A DNA stretch of 64,000 nucleotides from Engraulis encrasicolus (GCF_034702125.1 NC_085871.1:32416248-32480247), one strand, 5' to 3'. Positions 1 to 13,826 are shown, counted from the first letter of the stretch. Numbers and translations: made by a program. Notes: a model not told the origin generated them from the letters alone.

Positions 1-629
1 GCGTTTTTATGAACGGTTTTACAGTCGGGAACAACAGCACAAGAAACATGGAGGAATATTAAGGTATGAAGACATAGGCCTACAGGCAAATCAGAAAATA
101 ATTTAAACCAAACATTATTAATGCCGCATGTGTCCTTGTCTTATCACTGCGCTAATCAGTCTTGAGACTTTCACAAGAGTAAGACAGACTGCCGTGTTTT
201 CCTCTCGCTTTGGTCATTTTAATGTCCACTACTACTAAGTATTGTACTAATGACAGATCGCAAAACAGGTCAGTTGAGATGAACTTCGCTACTTTATTTT
301 CACGTGAAGGTTTCCAGTGACATTTCCAAACGCACGCTGATGTCCCGGTAGCTCGCTGTCACTCCTCTTCGCAAGACTAGCTCTATCAGATTCCGGCTTG
401 CGTGAGACACAGGTGACACGTGACACAGGTGCTTCATGGGTATTGTAGGCACGCATTGTATTGCTTTTGTAGCAAAGACGGTCCGAGGAAAAAAACTACA
501 AAATGCGGTGCCTCATCATTCAGAATTGTAACGGACCCGCCAGAATGGCTAGTGAACCTTCGGTATCTACTAGCCAACGCCAACTTTCACCCGCATTTGG
601 CTACCTGGCGTGTGTTAGTGTTAAGCCCT

Positions 630-630
<1 letters not shown>

Positions 631-693
<63 letters not shown>
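631..693. repeat. (CA)n microsatellite
   Basis: Perfect dinucleotide run of about 63 bases. Confidence 0.97.
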
Positions 694-696
<3 letters not shown>

Positions 697-2299
697 TGGT
701 AATGCATGTAAGCAAACTGAACTCCCCAAAGTAGTTGAGTCGAGCGTTCCATCCGTTCCAGTTGGAGGCAAGGGATGGTGACACACACCAAACAAAAGTG
801 AAACTTTGGAGAAACGCTTCATCTTGTGCAAATGAGGAGTGATTTACAATTTCCAGCCATTTGAATGTTAGTCTGCTCCTGCTTATTTGATCATCACCAT
901 CTGCTTGAATTTTCAGAATGAGAAGGTGTTAAAGATAGTTATGTGATAAATAAAGGGAAAAAACTATGAAGAGAACAAACTTACACGTGTATATAACGTA
1001 ATGATATTAATATAATAATGTAATAGTATAAGTACAATATATGCTAATACAATGAAGTGAAAGCCCACCTAAGAAATTCCAATCCTCACTGTCAATGTGA
1101 CAAAGCACTCCACATCACACAAGCACACTGCACAAAATTAAATAGTATTTTTGCTTCACCTGTGTAAGGGGGGAGCACCCAATGGCGCCCCAAGGGAGCA
1201 GTGCGGCGGCGGGATGGTACCATGCTCAGTGGGTACCTCAGTCAAGGAGGAAGATGGGAGAGAGCACTGGTTAATTACTACCCCCACCAACCTGGCAGGA
1301 CGGCTGTCGTATATAATAACTTATATAGTAATATATAGTACGTTGAACAGACAAAAAGATAGAGGGACAACATGAGGATCGGATGAATAGACAAGGAGAT
1401 GGAGAAAGGCAAGGCAGTCAAGGAGACACACAGACAGGCAGGGAGACACACACACAGACTGGTAGGAAGACAGATAGACAGCCAGAGTGGCACTAATGGC
1501 TAGCAACACCTTGTCAGAGCAATCAGCGAATGTGCTATCTTGACAAGCATCCAGAAAAAAAAATATGGCAAGCGAAAGACCTAAAAAAGAGACTGAAGAA
1601 ATAGAACAGAAATCCCACCATCTTTGAAACAAAGACAGAAATAAGGGGGTAAGTGAAAAAAATGATGGAATTACAAACAAATAATTAGCTGCAGGGATTG
1701 TGTCTGGTCCAGGAAGATAGAACATTCCCTGTCCAGGGCCCGGATGGGGTAACCATGACGATAGACGTTAATGTCATTGGAGAGCGTCTGGAATGTAGAA
1801 CATTTGGAGAGTTCCAGGCTCTCATTAATCTGGTTTGTTATGGAATTAGTTGCCATGACAGTGGTCCAATGTGTATTACGCACAGCCTTTTAGTATCATA
1901 AAAGCGCATTTGATTTTTCCATGAACATCAAGTTATTTATTTTTTGAAACATTACAATGACTATATACATGTACTCACAGTCAAGCAGTGTACGAAGCAG
2001 TGAAGGCATACTTTTTTGTGTGTATTTTTCTCTGAAAAGATGTGCCCACAAGGCACTAAATCACAACACGAAAAAAGACAAAATGCACAAACCTCAATGT
2101 GAAAATGGTGAACAAAACTGGTCTAAAACCTTGTGCCATTTACTATGCATGAGACTACTGCTGAATATCCCACTCGCTATTATAAACTGTTGTTGTTGGC
2201 AATCTGCTACTGTATTGTAGTACTTACTAATGTGCAAGTAATGCCATTCACACAGACGACAGCTTCATCATGAACTGGAAAATGATACAATTGAGTGGC

Positions 2300-2314
2300 G
2301 TGTGTGCGTGCGTG

Positions 2315-2409
<95 letters not shown>

Positions 2410-2444
2410 GTGTGTGTGTGTGTGCATACGTGTGTGTGTGTGTA
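2300..2444. repeat. (TG)n microsatellite, interrupted
   Basis: About 145 bases of TG with occasional CG and CA units. Confidence 0.97.
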
Positions 2445-2553
2445 TGTTGACCTCTGCCAGCCACCCCCCGCTTTCATCTTCAGAAAAGGGACAAGGGAAA
2501 GGGCATCACAATCAAATTGGACTGATCGCCATTGATTAGCCATGTCCTTAGGG

Positions 2554-2555
<2 letters not shown>

Positions 2556-2606
<51 letters not shown>

Positions 2607-2610
2607 AAGG
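2556..2610. repeat. (GA)n microsatellite
   Basis: GA run ending in GGAGAGGG variants. Confidence 0.95.
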
Positions 2611-2932
2611 AGAATGGGATAATGGGGAGAAGATCACCAGGTTTTATCTGTAATCACATCAGTGAGGCCTGTTGGTGGCCAGTGGCACTGCACATAATTA
2701 GATGGCAGGAGGGAGAGACAGCGCACGTGCAATACCAGGAACAGACAGGAGGGGCAACAAATCTCACAGTCCACCCCTCAACCAGAATGAGATACTAACT
2801 TAGGCTACTTAATTCTGAAAGGAACATAGGCCATTGGCGAAACAGAATGGGAAAAAAAACATATATTTTCTTCTCTGTTCATCTTTTGTGAAGTACGAAA
2901 TGAATAAAATGATGAAATCAATGATCCTGCTA

Positions 2933-3076
<144 letters not shown>

Positions 3077-3435
3077 AGAGGGGATCTTGTGAGGCCACAG
3101 CCAAAAGTAGTAGTAAATTTGGAGGGCTGATGGCCTGATTTCATTTTTCTTTATCTCTGTCTCTGTCTGTCTATCTGTCTCTGTCTCTCTCTCTCCCTCT
3201 TTATATTTCTCCACTGGGCAAGAAGAAAGGATCAGGGAGATCAATGCACAGACGCATGCATGTGCATGCACTGCACGTGCACGTGCACACACACACCCAA
3301 TTAGAAAAGACTCTAGGTGCCTAATGCCTAATGTGGGCTCTGATGGGCCCGTTTCCAGATCAGCTCTCAGGCCGTCACACTGGATTCAGGCCACCAGCCC
3401 CATCAAGTCTCCCTAAGCAGACGCACTGACGTGTA

Positions 3436-3464
3436 CACACACACACACGCGCACAAACACACAT

Positions 3465-3515
<51 letters not shown>

Positions 3516-3560
3516 CGCGCGCGCACAAACACACATAAACACACACACACACACACAAAC
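3436..3560. repeat. Compound (CA)n array
   Basis: CA runs separated by two copies of GCGCACAAACACACATAAAC. Confidence 0.95.
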
Positions 3561-3631
3561 GCACACAGGATCAGGATCAATATTCCATGGCCCTTATTAG
3601 GAAATGGTGTCTTGAACAAGCCTCACTTCAT

Positions 3632-3632
<1 letters not shown>

Positions 3633-3707
<75 letters not shown>

Positions 3708-3715
3708 ACACACAC
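3633..3715. repeat. (CA)n microsatellite
   Basis: About 83 bases, one TA interruption near the end. Confidence 0.97.
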
Positions 3716-4085
3716 GAGATCCTGAACAACCCGCGCTTCATTAAATGGAATTTCTTCGGAGATGAATACGCTTGGAAATCCCAACCTCTTTCCCAGCTCT
3801 GGAGTTCCTTTTCTGTGTGCGTGTGCGCGCCCTTGCGCCTGTGTGTGTGTGTGCCTCTATGTGTGTGTGTGTGTGTGTGTGTCCGGCTGTAGCGTTCCAC
3901 TTCATTTGGCGTCCACAGAAGAAAGCAGGACTCTAAGGGGCTTAGCGATGGGGTGAAAACGCTACTCGTAATCCTCAGAAAAGTTCAAGCTAAAGTAGGA
4001 ATGATTCGGATTTCTATTAAACTTTCAAATATCTGTAATTACCATCCATCTGCTTGTCACGCAGTCATGCTCTTGCTACAGACGA

Positions 4086-4192
<107 letters not shown>

Positions 4193-5940
4193 CCACTGTC
4201 ACTGAAAAGCAAATTATAATGTAGAAAAGAGAGAAGAATAATAATAATAGATTATCATAACCTATTTATTATGCATGGTTATGCCAACAGAATTACAGCA
4301 TGTCTCTTACAAATGTGACAGGCTTGACCAATTATTCATAACAGTGTCTGTCTATATACCCAATTTATTCTGGAGTTCCAAGGGGTCATTATTATTAGTG
4401 TAGAGACTAGTGTTGAATGACTACTTGGTGCGGTTCACGTCAGATACGGCTACAAATGCATACAGTACTATTCTGTTTTTTTATTATTATTATTATTACG
4501 GTATATTATTAATATATTTTGTTTTGTTTGATGATCTACCAGATTGTAATTCTTTACTCTGTACTCTAAAGTACCTTGGAGGTCAGTACATTGCACTGAA
4601 AGACTATTCAGTGCTGCATTCAGAATAACTTCAAATGCAAAACCCTCCATGCAAAAGTGCCATTTTATATTTTTCTATAGAAATGTATTTCTTGAGTAAA
4701 ATTACCTATACATCTCAAAAGAGCTAAAAACCAATTGATTTAAATTGCTTTGCCAAGTACAACAATTTATGCTAGTGTAAGTCAGTAAAAGGTGAAATGT
4801 GGCGTTTAGACAATTTAGCATGTGAACTGTCTTTATTTGACAAGTAATCACACACAGCCATGACATGCACGTACAGTAATAGTGCGTAATAGCAAAATGC
4901 AGTACTGTATTAATACCATAAGGCTATGTTTGCTGCAAGATACGTGTGCGCTGAGCATTTTGTGCACGAACGCATGCGTTCGGTGCAATATTGACAAACC
5001 CACAGGGGCCGATCTTCTGAACTTCACTGCTGAGGTCGTGGTAGACTAAAACAAGGTTGGAAAACATTAACTAGATTGCATTCTCACAGAAAATGTTGGA
5101 AGTAGGCTTGCCTTTTGGGGCAGAGATGAGCAGTTTTATTTTTGATATCTCTATCCCTAAATTAAAAACAAACTACTATTGAGAAAAGCCCATTGGTGCA
5201 TGTCTGCGCATGCCGAGAGGACGCTGGCGTCTCTGTCGCCGCTTCTCGCATCTCGCAAATTATTTTACTACTACACTGATTTCGGATCTAGCTTCTCTGC
5301 AATCGAGACCAAAAGCCGCACCAGGAATTGAACTGTTTCATCTCGCCTGTCAAGTTGGTGTGTTGAGCGATTGGTCTACTTTTTATGCCGCGAGTTTTGG
5401 AGAACTCAACCAAACAACAGTACTGTGGTTTGCCTACCTCCTTCGTCTTTGGTGTACAGGGTAGTTCCATACTGCGACCTTGGCGTCTTTCTCCACCGCG
5501 GCGCTCTACATCATCTTCGGAACTTTTCTGCTCGCTGTCCTCATCTGTTAGCTGTTGTTGCCCTCCTGGGCGCACCGCTGGTTAACAAGCCAAGCTAGCT
5601 GACAAGGTGTCTGTGACTGTCTGTGCCTCCCTCTCGCCATGGCGCTGATCAAATACACCATAGGTGACCTCCGGAAACTCAACTCTGTCGCCTTGTTCTC
5701 TCCCAGTTGCCTCGAGGTTATTTAAGCCCTCCACCTCCTGCACCGACCACCCTATGTGCACAGGGCTGTTCGTCAAAAGTTTGTTTACAATACCAACAAC
5801 GTAGCTTCGGCTATTCCAGTGGTTAGATGTTTTGCCCCTCCGCAGAGACGAGCTCAACTTAGGCCACGCCCCCACCTGCCAATCTCCGGAGCCTGATCTG
5901 CATTGACAGCTCTGCACCCTCCACCAGGACTGCTTCATTC

Positions 5941-6813
5941 ATGTTACAGAACATCAGATCCATAAGTAACAAAGCAGTATTTATTCATGACATTATCACA
6001 GATAGAAAATTGGACTTTGTATGCTTAACTGAAACATGGCAGAGCCAACAGGACTTAATCAGTCTCAACCATGCTACTCCACCTGGGTACACCTACACTC
6101 ATAAGACCCACGGACATGGCCACGGTGGTGGTCTTGCCATCATACACCACTCTGATTTTGTGGTCAAAGAACATCCTGTCGGTGCATCATCCTTTGAATG
6201 TCTCCATCTCACAGTGAATGGCGCTGCTCAGCTGCAACTGGTCCTCATTTATCGGCCTCCCAAACCCTCCACCAGCTTCCTCCCTGAGCTCACTGAGCTG
6301 CTTGCTGCTGTCTGCCCCATGTCCCCATCGACCATCTTACTGGGCGACTTCAACATTCACGTGGATAATAGCAATTGCTCTTTTGCGGCCGACTTTTTGT
6401 CACTTCTGGACTGTTTTAACATCACTCAGCATGTGCAGGGCCCCACCCACAACAAAGGACACACCCTCGACCTGGTATGCAGCATTGGCACACCCCCGCT
6501 ACACCTCGAGTGCACTGACCTGGCCATATCAGACCATCGTACAATTCTGTTCACCGTCAACGTACCCCATCGCAGACAACACTGTTCCCGAACCATCACC
6601 TTTCGTAACATCAAGAACGTGTCTCTGCCTCTGCTCTCTCAAACCCTAGAGACCCATCTTGTAGCCCCTGACTCTGCCTCCTCAATGGACACCCTGGTGG
6701 AACACTACAACACCGCACTCGCCACTAGCCTGGATGTCGTGGCACCCATTACCACCCGATCTGTCTCTTTTTCCCAACCTGCCCCCTGGTTTACATCTGA
6801 GCTCGCCTCATGA
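5941..6813 (+). pseudogene. LINE endonuclease domain (ORF2 N-terminal part)
   Basis: This 290-codon frame matches the apurinic-type endonuclease (exonuclease-endonuclease-phosphatase fold) that nicks the target DNA to prime reverse transcription. Visible motifs are an LTETW glutamate motif near residues 29-33, GDFNIHVD near residue 134 and SDH near residue 196, the last being the catalytic Asp-His. The frame ends at a TGA, but LINE-like coding continues at once in another frame (6814 onward), so this stop reflects a frameshift and not a natural end. The first ATG may not be the true start because the same frame is open for about 75 bases upstream. Confidence 0.85.
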
Positions 6814-8738
6814 AGCAAGCCGGGCGTCAGCTAGAGTGACGGCACAAAAATACTGGCCTCACTGTCCATCTGGAGACCTATAGGGACCACGTCAGGATCT
6901 ACAAGCAGGCCCTCTCTACAGCCAAAACACAATATTTCTCCACTCTTATCAACAACCAACAGAACCATCCCAGAATGCTCTTCTCCACAATTAACCGCCT
7001 TCTCCGCCCTCCCCAAACACCCCAACCATCGGATGCTGCTGAGTTGTGCTCCAGCTTTCAGGACTTTTTCATACGTAAAGTCGACACCATCCACCTGCAG
7101 CTCCTAGCTTCCCCCCAGCACCACGAGGACGAGCCACCTGGCACCCACCAGCCATGGCAGGACATTCCCATCCCCGCTGCCTGCCCACCGCAGCACCGCC
7201 TCTCCTGCTTTGCCTCCCTGGGCCATACCCAGGTCACTGACCTGGTGTCAAAAGCCAAGTCGTCCTCTTGCCAGCTGGACCCCATGCCCACCACCCTGGT
7301 TAAAGCCTGTCTTCCTGCCCTCTGCCACAACATGACAACTATCATCAACACTTCTCTGGAATCTGGTGTTGTGCCTGCCAGCTTCAAAACTGCTGCTGTG
7401 ATCCCCACCCTGAAAAAACCTGGTCTGGACCCTGACGACCCCAACAACTACCGTTCGATCTCCAACCTTCCTTTCCTAAGTAAAATCTTGGAAAGGGCAG
7501 TGGCGGCCCAACTCCAGCAGCATATGTCCCACCATGAGCTCTTTGAACCCCTGCAATCTGGTTTCAGAGCCCACCATAGCACAGAGACTGCACTTGTCAA
7601 AATCACCAACGACCTCCTCACTGCTGCTGACAAAGGCCACCTTACCATCCTCATCCTCCTGGACCTCTCAGCAGCATTTGACACAGTCTCTCATTCCATC
7701 CTGCTTAAACGGCTCTCAGAGTTCACTGGATTAACTGGCACAGCACTTACTGTAACTGGTTTAATTCATATCTATCCAACCACCAACAATATGTCACTCT
7801 CAAAGACTCCCTCTCCACCACAGTTACCATCAGCCATGCTCCCCCTTGGTACATGCTTCCCCTTGGTCGTATCATCCGCTCCCATGGTCTCAGTTTCCAC
7901 TGCTACGCCGACGACACACAGTTATACATCAGCACCAAACCCTCTCCTCTGTCTCCCCCCACCCCTCTCGTCCACTGCCTACAGGACATCAAAACCTGGA
8001 TGACACACAATCTCCTCAAACTGAACAGCAATAAAACCGAGCTAATGGTGGTGGCACCAGCAATGCTGCAAAGGAAGGTTGGAGATCTCCACCTGGACAT
8101 CGATGCATGCACCATCACCCCATCCCCTGAAGTACGTAACCTGGGTGTCATCTTGGATTCATCACTTTCACTTCACTCCCACATCAAAAAAAGTCACCAA
8201 ATCGGCATTCTATCATCTCCGAAACATCTCCAGACTCAGGCCTTCACTCTCTAAGACAGTTACGGAGACGCTCACTCACTCCTTCATCTCCTCCCGTCTG
8301 GACTATTGCAATGCCATCCTGCTTGGTCTACCCAACAAGGCCCTAGACAGACTGCAATATGTTGCCAGGATCATAACAGGCACTAGACCCTGGCAGCACA
8401 TCACCCCCATACTCAAGCAGCTTCACTGGCTCCCCATCAAGTCACGCATTACCTACAAAGTCCTCCTCCTAACCTTCAAGTCCCTCCATGGTCTGGCACC
8501 CCACTACCTCACAGACCTCCTTCACCCCTATGACCCCTCAAGATCCCTGCGGTCCTCTTCCAAGGGCCAGCTAATCATCCTTCGTACCAGGCTCAAGGCC
8601 ACCAGTGACAGAGCCTTCCATGTTGCTGCTCCCATTCTTTGGAACAATCTGCCCGACCACATCCAGAATGCCCCTTCACTGGCCATGTTTAAGCAACACC
8701 TTAAGACACATCTCTTCCTGGAGGCTTATGGCTGCTAG
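6814..8738 (+). pseudogene. LINE reverse transcriptase domain (ORF2 C-terminal part), deleted and frameshifted
   Basis: Reverse transcriptase for target-primed copying of the LINE RNA. The part up to about 7730 contains the conserved NNYRSISNLPFLSKILE block and the FDTVSHSILLKRL catalytic block. The YADDTQLY active-site motif lies at 7900-7925 in a different frame. Between them, near 7840, the highly conserved PQG-type block is missing, so an internal deletion removed part of the palm. A further frameshift follows an A-run near 8190. The thumb and C-terminal region (SRLDYCNAIL, LHWLPI) continue in a third frame to a TAG at 8738. An in-frame TGA also occurs just after 6830. The copy cannot make an active enzyme. 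Confidence 0.85.
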
Positions 8739-9085
8739 TTCCACAAGCACTTTCACTTACATGCATTCACACACATGCTCACACACTGACGCGCACACAC
8801 ACTCACACTTTCCAACACAACACTCTGTGAAGCGTCCTTGGGTGTTTTGAAAGGCGCTATATAAAACGAAAGTATTATTATTATTATTAAAACAAAGCTA
8901 AAAGAAATGTTGGAAAAATACATCCACCCAGTCAGAAGTTATGGGCCAAACATTTCAGCCATCTTGGATTCAGCCATCTTGAAAGTGTTGTAGCTCCGCG
9001 TTTTGGGGATATACTAAATGACATACATGGTATTTTAAGTTGGCTAAGGAACACGGCATATGATATAATTTTGAAAATCAACATG

Positions 9086-9156
9086 GGTCCGAGTGGGATT
9101 CGAACTCACAACCTCCATATCTCTAATCCAGCACCTTTACCATTGAGCCAAGCAGC
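9086..9156 (-). other. tRNA-like sequence (tRNA pseudogene or SINE head)
   Basis: Read on the minus strand, the segment has an A-box-like TGGCTCAATGG and a B-box GAGTTCGAATCCCAC at tRNA-like spacing, with a plausible T arm. The acceptor stem does not pair and the anticodon stem is poor, so a functional tRNA is unlikely. It could be a decayed tRNA gene or the head of a tRNA-derived SINE; I saw no clear SINE tail. Confidence 0.4.
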
Positions 9157-10009
9157 TGGCTGTCATGCACATTCCAGCAAGACAATATCACATTGCATTG
9201 AAGAGCTGAACAATAGACTTCTAGAATGGTAGTGCAGCTGCTCGTTAAGAATAGAATGTTGAGAGAAAGTGACAGTTGAGATGGAACCCTGTATTGGCAG
9301 CACCTGTTCTGATTGACTGTATGGCAGTTAGTATTGTGCTCTAAGGCAGAGGGCAGAATCAAAACAGTTTCTAGTTTTTAGATCGCTGTTGTTAAAAAAC
9401 TAAAAAAGAATTGGCACATGTCCTTTGCACAGATTCATACGTGTCATACGTGAGATCTTTCTAACAGTCCTTGAATGAAGTTTATAGGTTAAGCGGTTCA
9501 GTCACAAATGGACCTCTTGTGGAAGATGTGCTGACCTCTTCAGAAAGGCACTTCAAGAATCAATAGGAAAAGCCATTGGGCCAGCCCAGCACTTTTTACA
9601 CACCTGCCATTTAAAAAGTAATGGGAGTTGGGACATGATACTTTCACCGTTTGGAGTCATCTCATAGAGCTCACTAACAACGTGTCAACTAAACTTCTGG
9701 TGAAAGTGATGTTTTATGAACGAAAAAGCCTCCTACACTCTGATCTGTAGAGTGGACGGAACACTCTCTCCTGAAGGCTCTACCATTGTTTTCAATGGGG
9801 ACCCAAACTTGCACAAAATCGCCAAAAACGGAAAAACAACAAGAGACACGGACACGCTATATCAGAACAAATGATCTCCAAGCCGAGCCGGTCGTTTTAG
9901 TGTTTGAACGGTGTCTCTATCTCGAAAAGCCTAGGAGGAGATCCATTTTCTATTTTTACAGCCCTGCACAAGAGAAGCAACAAAGCAAGCAAGCATAAAC
10001 TGTATTTAG

Positions 10010-11225
10010 GGATTACTATAAGCGGGACTTGCTCTGCAAGCATAGCCCATAGCCTAGTGTATTCATATTGTCTACATGTGCCATGGGCTGTCTCAGCCCC
10101 TAACCCGGTGTAGTCATATTCACATCATATGGGAAAACTCCTAAAAACACTTTGTGTCACTTTGAAAAGGATATGCTTAAGCCCCTAACCATATTGTACA
10201 GTATATTAATTCTTCCAACATGTGTCATGCATTTGTATTTTCGGTAACACTTTATAATGTTCCTTAGTAAAGACTCAGTAAATAATTAACTAATAATGAA
10301 TAAAACATTAACACATGTTTTTTTATTATTAACTAAGCTTTATTAATGCTTTATAAAATATCTACAAATGATATCTGCAAGATTTTACACACCTTATAAC
10401 AGAGTATTTTATTCATTTACAAGCAACTTGTAAATGTTTGATAAATATAAAATATTAACATAGCATTTCCTAGTCATTTACAAGCATTTGTTTACATTTC
10501 CTAGTCATTTACAAACGTTTGTTAATGTTTTGTTCATCAATAGTTAATTATTTATTAAGTCTTTATAATGCTTTTTTGCATCCATTATTCTAAAGTGTTA
10601 CCGTACTTTCTAGTCATGTGCATGTGTCCATCTGTCATAGCCCCTAAGCCCAGGCCTGGACTGGTCATTTGGCATCTCCCCATGGGCCCATGCTGTTATT
10701 TTTGTATTGTCACACAATTTATAGGAGGTAGAGCAAAATTGTCCATTTCTTTTTTTTGTGGCCCCACTCCAGTCCTGCCAAACCTTTGGTATTCATTCAC
10801 AACATGTGTTGCGGCTTTGAATTAAAAAAAAAGAAATAATTCACATTGTGTCACTTTGAACAGGATCCTTCCCACCCCATAAACATTTAAGATATTCATA
10901 CTTACTACATGTGTCAGAGCCCATAACCCTGTGCATTTGTAGTACATGCTGTGATGTGTCAAGCTGTCAGCCTCTTAGCCTGTGTATTCATTTTAACAAC
11001 ATGTGCCACGGCTCGACTTGATGTCACTTTGAGCAGCATAGTATTTCTTAGCCCGAAACCGTGTGAATTCATACTTCCTATATGTGTCATAGCCCCTAAC
11101 CCTGTGTATTCATATTCACAGCATGTGTCGCGGCTTCTCAAAAACATTTTATGGCACTACAAACAGGATATTTTTTAGCCTCTAACCATGAATATTCACA
11201 ACATGTTTCATGGCCCCTATAAACA
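10010..11225 (+). repeat. Degenerate tandem repeat (CATGTGTCATAGCCCCTAACC family)
   Basis: Variants of a unit containing CATGTGTCAT, AGCCCCTAACC and GTGTATTCATATTCACA recur about every 60-100 bases, before and after the inverted-repeat element at 10243-10602, which appears to have inserted into the array. Unit length is irregular. Confidence 0.65.
10243..10602. mobile_element. 360-bp non-autonomous inverted-repeat transposon (8-bp target duplication)
   Basis: The ends are mirror images: GGTAACACTTTATAAT on the left and ATTCTAAAGTGTTACC on the right. They are flanked by the near-identical octamers GTATTTTC (10235-10242) and GTACTTTC (10603-10610). The interior is AT-rich and carries repeated TCATTTACAAG-type segments but no coding sequence. 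Eight-base duplications suggest a hAT-type family, which is inference. Confidence 0.75.
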
Positions 11226-11253
11226 GCCATGCACAGCTGGCAGGAAATTGCAA

Positions 11254-11378
<125 letters not shown>

Positions 11379-11518
11379 CCACTGCTAGCCAGCAGGGACA
11401 TACACTAGGCCACAGCACTGCCACCCTCGCTGTTGCCATTTCTTTTTCTCTTGTTTTGTGACAATAAGTGTGGCACATGTGTTAACATATATGTGCCCTC
11501 CAGGCCTCTTGTCACTTC

Positions 11519-11522
<4 letters not shown>

Positions 11523-11594
<72 letters not shown>
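11523..11594. repeat. (GA)n microsatellite
   Basis: About 70 bases of GA. Confidence 0.97.
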
Positions 11595-12047
11595 TGAGGT
11601 GTCTGTGTAGAGTTTGTTTACAGAATATGTACAGAGTAACAAATTATCTTGTCAGAGGGGGGGATAGAGCAATATTTTATTTGCCACATAAAGTACTTGT
11701 TTGGCACGTTTTTGACAGTTATAGCTAAATGAGATAATTGGGGAGGGGGACATTTGAACACAGTGGGAAAACACTCAAAATAATGCACATCCCTAACCGA
11801 ATCCTGCTACAGTAATACCACCTGGCTTTGTGCCGCTAATGAACAGCACTTAAAGCAGGTGACACATGATAGTAAACCAATGCCAATGCCTACTCATATG
11901 CAACCAATATAGCAAATGAATGAACGAATGAACGAACGGACGGATGGATGAGAGAAAGTAGAAATGAATGAATTAATTGAAATGAATGAAGCATGAATAA
12001 AGCAGGTGATGTAAGGACGCATGATGGTGAACAGCCAATATAGTTCC

Positions 12048-12156
12048 TGCGAATGAATGAATGAATACATGAATGCATGAATGAATGAATGAATGAATGA
12101 ATGAATGAATGAATGAATGAATGAATGAATGAATGAATGAATGAATGAATGAATGA
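12048..12156. repeat. (GAAT)n tetranucleotide microsatellite
   Basis: About 27 units, the last 80 bases perfect; a related degenerate GAAC/GGAC stretch lies at 11917-11950. Confidence 0.97.
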
Positions 12157-12830
12157 CAAGCATGTAATTGAGCAATGTAGCATTCACAACCATGTTTCAT
12201 GTTCCATAACAAAGCATACCCCACCACTATTCATTGCCAGTATCCTACTGTCCAGCTACCACATGGAGGACTGTTGTTGAAGCTTAATTACTGAAAACCT
12301 GAAAACCTTAATCTTTGATGTTTCGTCTCAATGCAGAATATTGCCGAAAATACAATCATCCAAGGGAAAATATTTTCCTTTGGATGAAAAATATACAATT
12401 TTACTCAGTCCAACATTTTTCCATTATTTGTTCATTGTTGTACAGTCTGTTCCTCTCTCCGTGGCAGTCATACCATATTGGCTTCACAGCACATCTGAAA
12501 TGTTCTTTTGTATGGAAAATATCAATTTTCACTCAGTTCCTGTCCGCAGAGTATCTCTCTTTCTCTCTGTCACTGAATGGTATTCAATCATAGTGGCTCG
12601 CTGTGTAGCTCATCTAAAATAACCTCATATCTGCTCAATTTTCATCTTTTTGACTCATCTCTCTCTCTCTTTCTCTCTCATTGCCTGAATGGCAACCACC
12701 TTGCGGTTCATCTACTTACTGTATGCCAGGCTTGTTATCAGTTTAATAAAACCTAAACTTTATGCCAATGCAAGGTGGATAAAGATGGCAATTTGAATAT
12801 GCTTTTAATCTGAAACTAAGTGTTTCGTTC

Positions 12831-12839
12831 GTGTGTGTG

Positions 12840-12899
<60 letters not shown>

Positions 12900-13052
12900 T
12901 GTGTGCATACCTGCTTGCCTAATGCAACCGTGCAGCGTGTGTGCCTGCGTGATGTGCATGTGTGTGTGCATGCCTACATGCAAGCGTGTGTGTGTGTGTG
13001 GGTTTGCCTGTGCGCGTGTGTGCATGTGTGAGTGCATGTATGTGTGTGTGTG
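12831..13052. repeat. (TG)n array with degenerate TG-rich tail
   Basis: Perfect TG to about 12896, then TG-rich sequence with CATG and CGTG variants. Confidence 0.93.
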
Positions 13053-13562
13053 AAAATCTCCTGAGCACAGCAGCTGAGTCCTTTTAGATGGGGAACATAC
13101 TATGTATATTATAAATGGAGCAATTAGAACAGACCCACTGCACTTCATACATGCACACAGTGGGGATGTCTCCAGGGGTGATGGTGAAAAAAAATCCTGA
13201 GCCTGAACTTTTTTCCCTGCTCTAACGATGATGACAAGATACTGCATAGTGACGTAACGTAGGCCTATTTTGACACATTATTCAAACATTTAATGGCCTG
13301 TGTGTGACCATTATTCAAGCCTGATAGTAGAAGAAAACCCTGAACCTGTAACACTTTCTGAGGTAAGAATAACCTATTGGCTAATTATTATCATTTTTTT
13401 TTATTTTTGCAAACTCTGGCAAGCCTGAAATCAGGCATGGAGCCTGAATACTATCAGCCCTGTGTCTCATAGAAATCAACATGCTGCACTTCATACATAG
13501 AGCATACACACATAGAGAGGAGCTACTGGATGTCATGGGCTGAAGGTGCCTATCCACTACTG

Positions 13563-13650
13563 TAGGGCTGCACAATATATCGAAAATATATTGAAAATGC
13601 GATATCAAGAGTGGCAATATGCATATCGCGAAAACATCTGAATTATCGTT
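13563..13650. mobile_element. Fragment of a dispersed element beginning AGGGCTGCACAATAT
   Basis: The motif TAGGGCTGCACAATATATCG followed by GCGATAT blocks resembles the end of a widespread vertebrate hAT-type non-autonomous repeat. I could not find the matching other end, so the extent is a guess. Confidence 0.35.
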
Positions 13651-13826
13651 AACAAGTAAAATAAATTACTGTGCAGTCCAATCTCTAGCCGAAAATACCG
13701 CCCGCCATGACCAAAGCCATGCCCCCCACACAGACCGACATATTAGTGACAAGAAAAACACTCAGCTATATTTCTAAATATCTTTCAAATACAGAACCTT
13801 CTCTCTGTCTGTGAGTGTAAGAGAGT

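Larger units (their letters stand above)
5865..8889 (+). mobile_element. L2-like non-LTR retrotransposon (LINE), broken copy
   Basis: An endonuclease domain is followed by a reverse transcriptase domain on the same strand, the order seen in CR1/L2-type LINEs. The 3' end carries a GCGCTATATAAAACGAAAG stretch followed by ATT triplets, the usual form of an L2-clade tail in fish. The 5' limit is not visible; the reading frame leading into the endonuclease opens near 5865. The coding sequence is spread over three frames, so the copy is inactive. No target-site duplication was identified. Assignment to L2 rather than another CR1-group clade rests on the tail and the general look of the protein, not on a phylogeny. 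Confidence 0.85.

Noticed and set aside
12048..12156. CRISPR-like or other spaced repeat arrays
   Set aside because: None of the arrays in the window has constant repeats with variable spacers; all are eukaryotic simple or tandem repeats.
11894..12227. His-Ser-Phe-Ile repeat protein on the minus strand
   Set aside because: Translation of the (GAAT)n array in all three frames.
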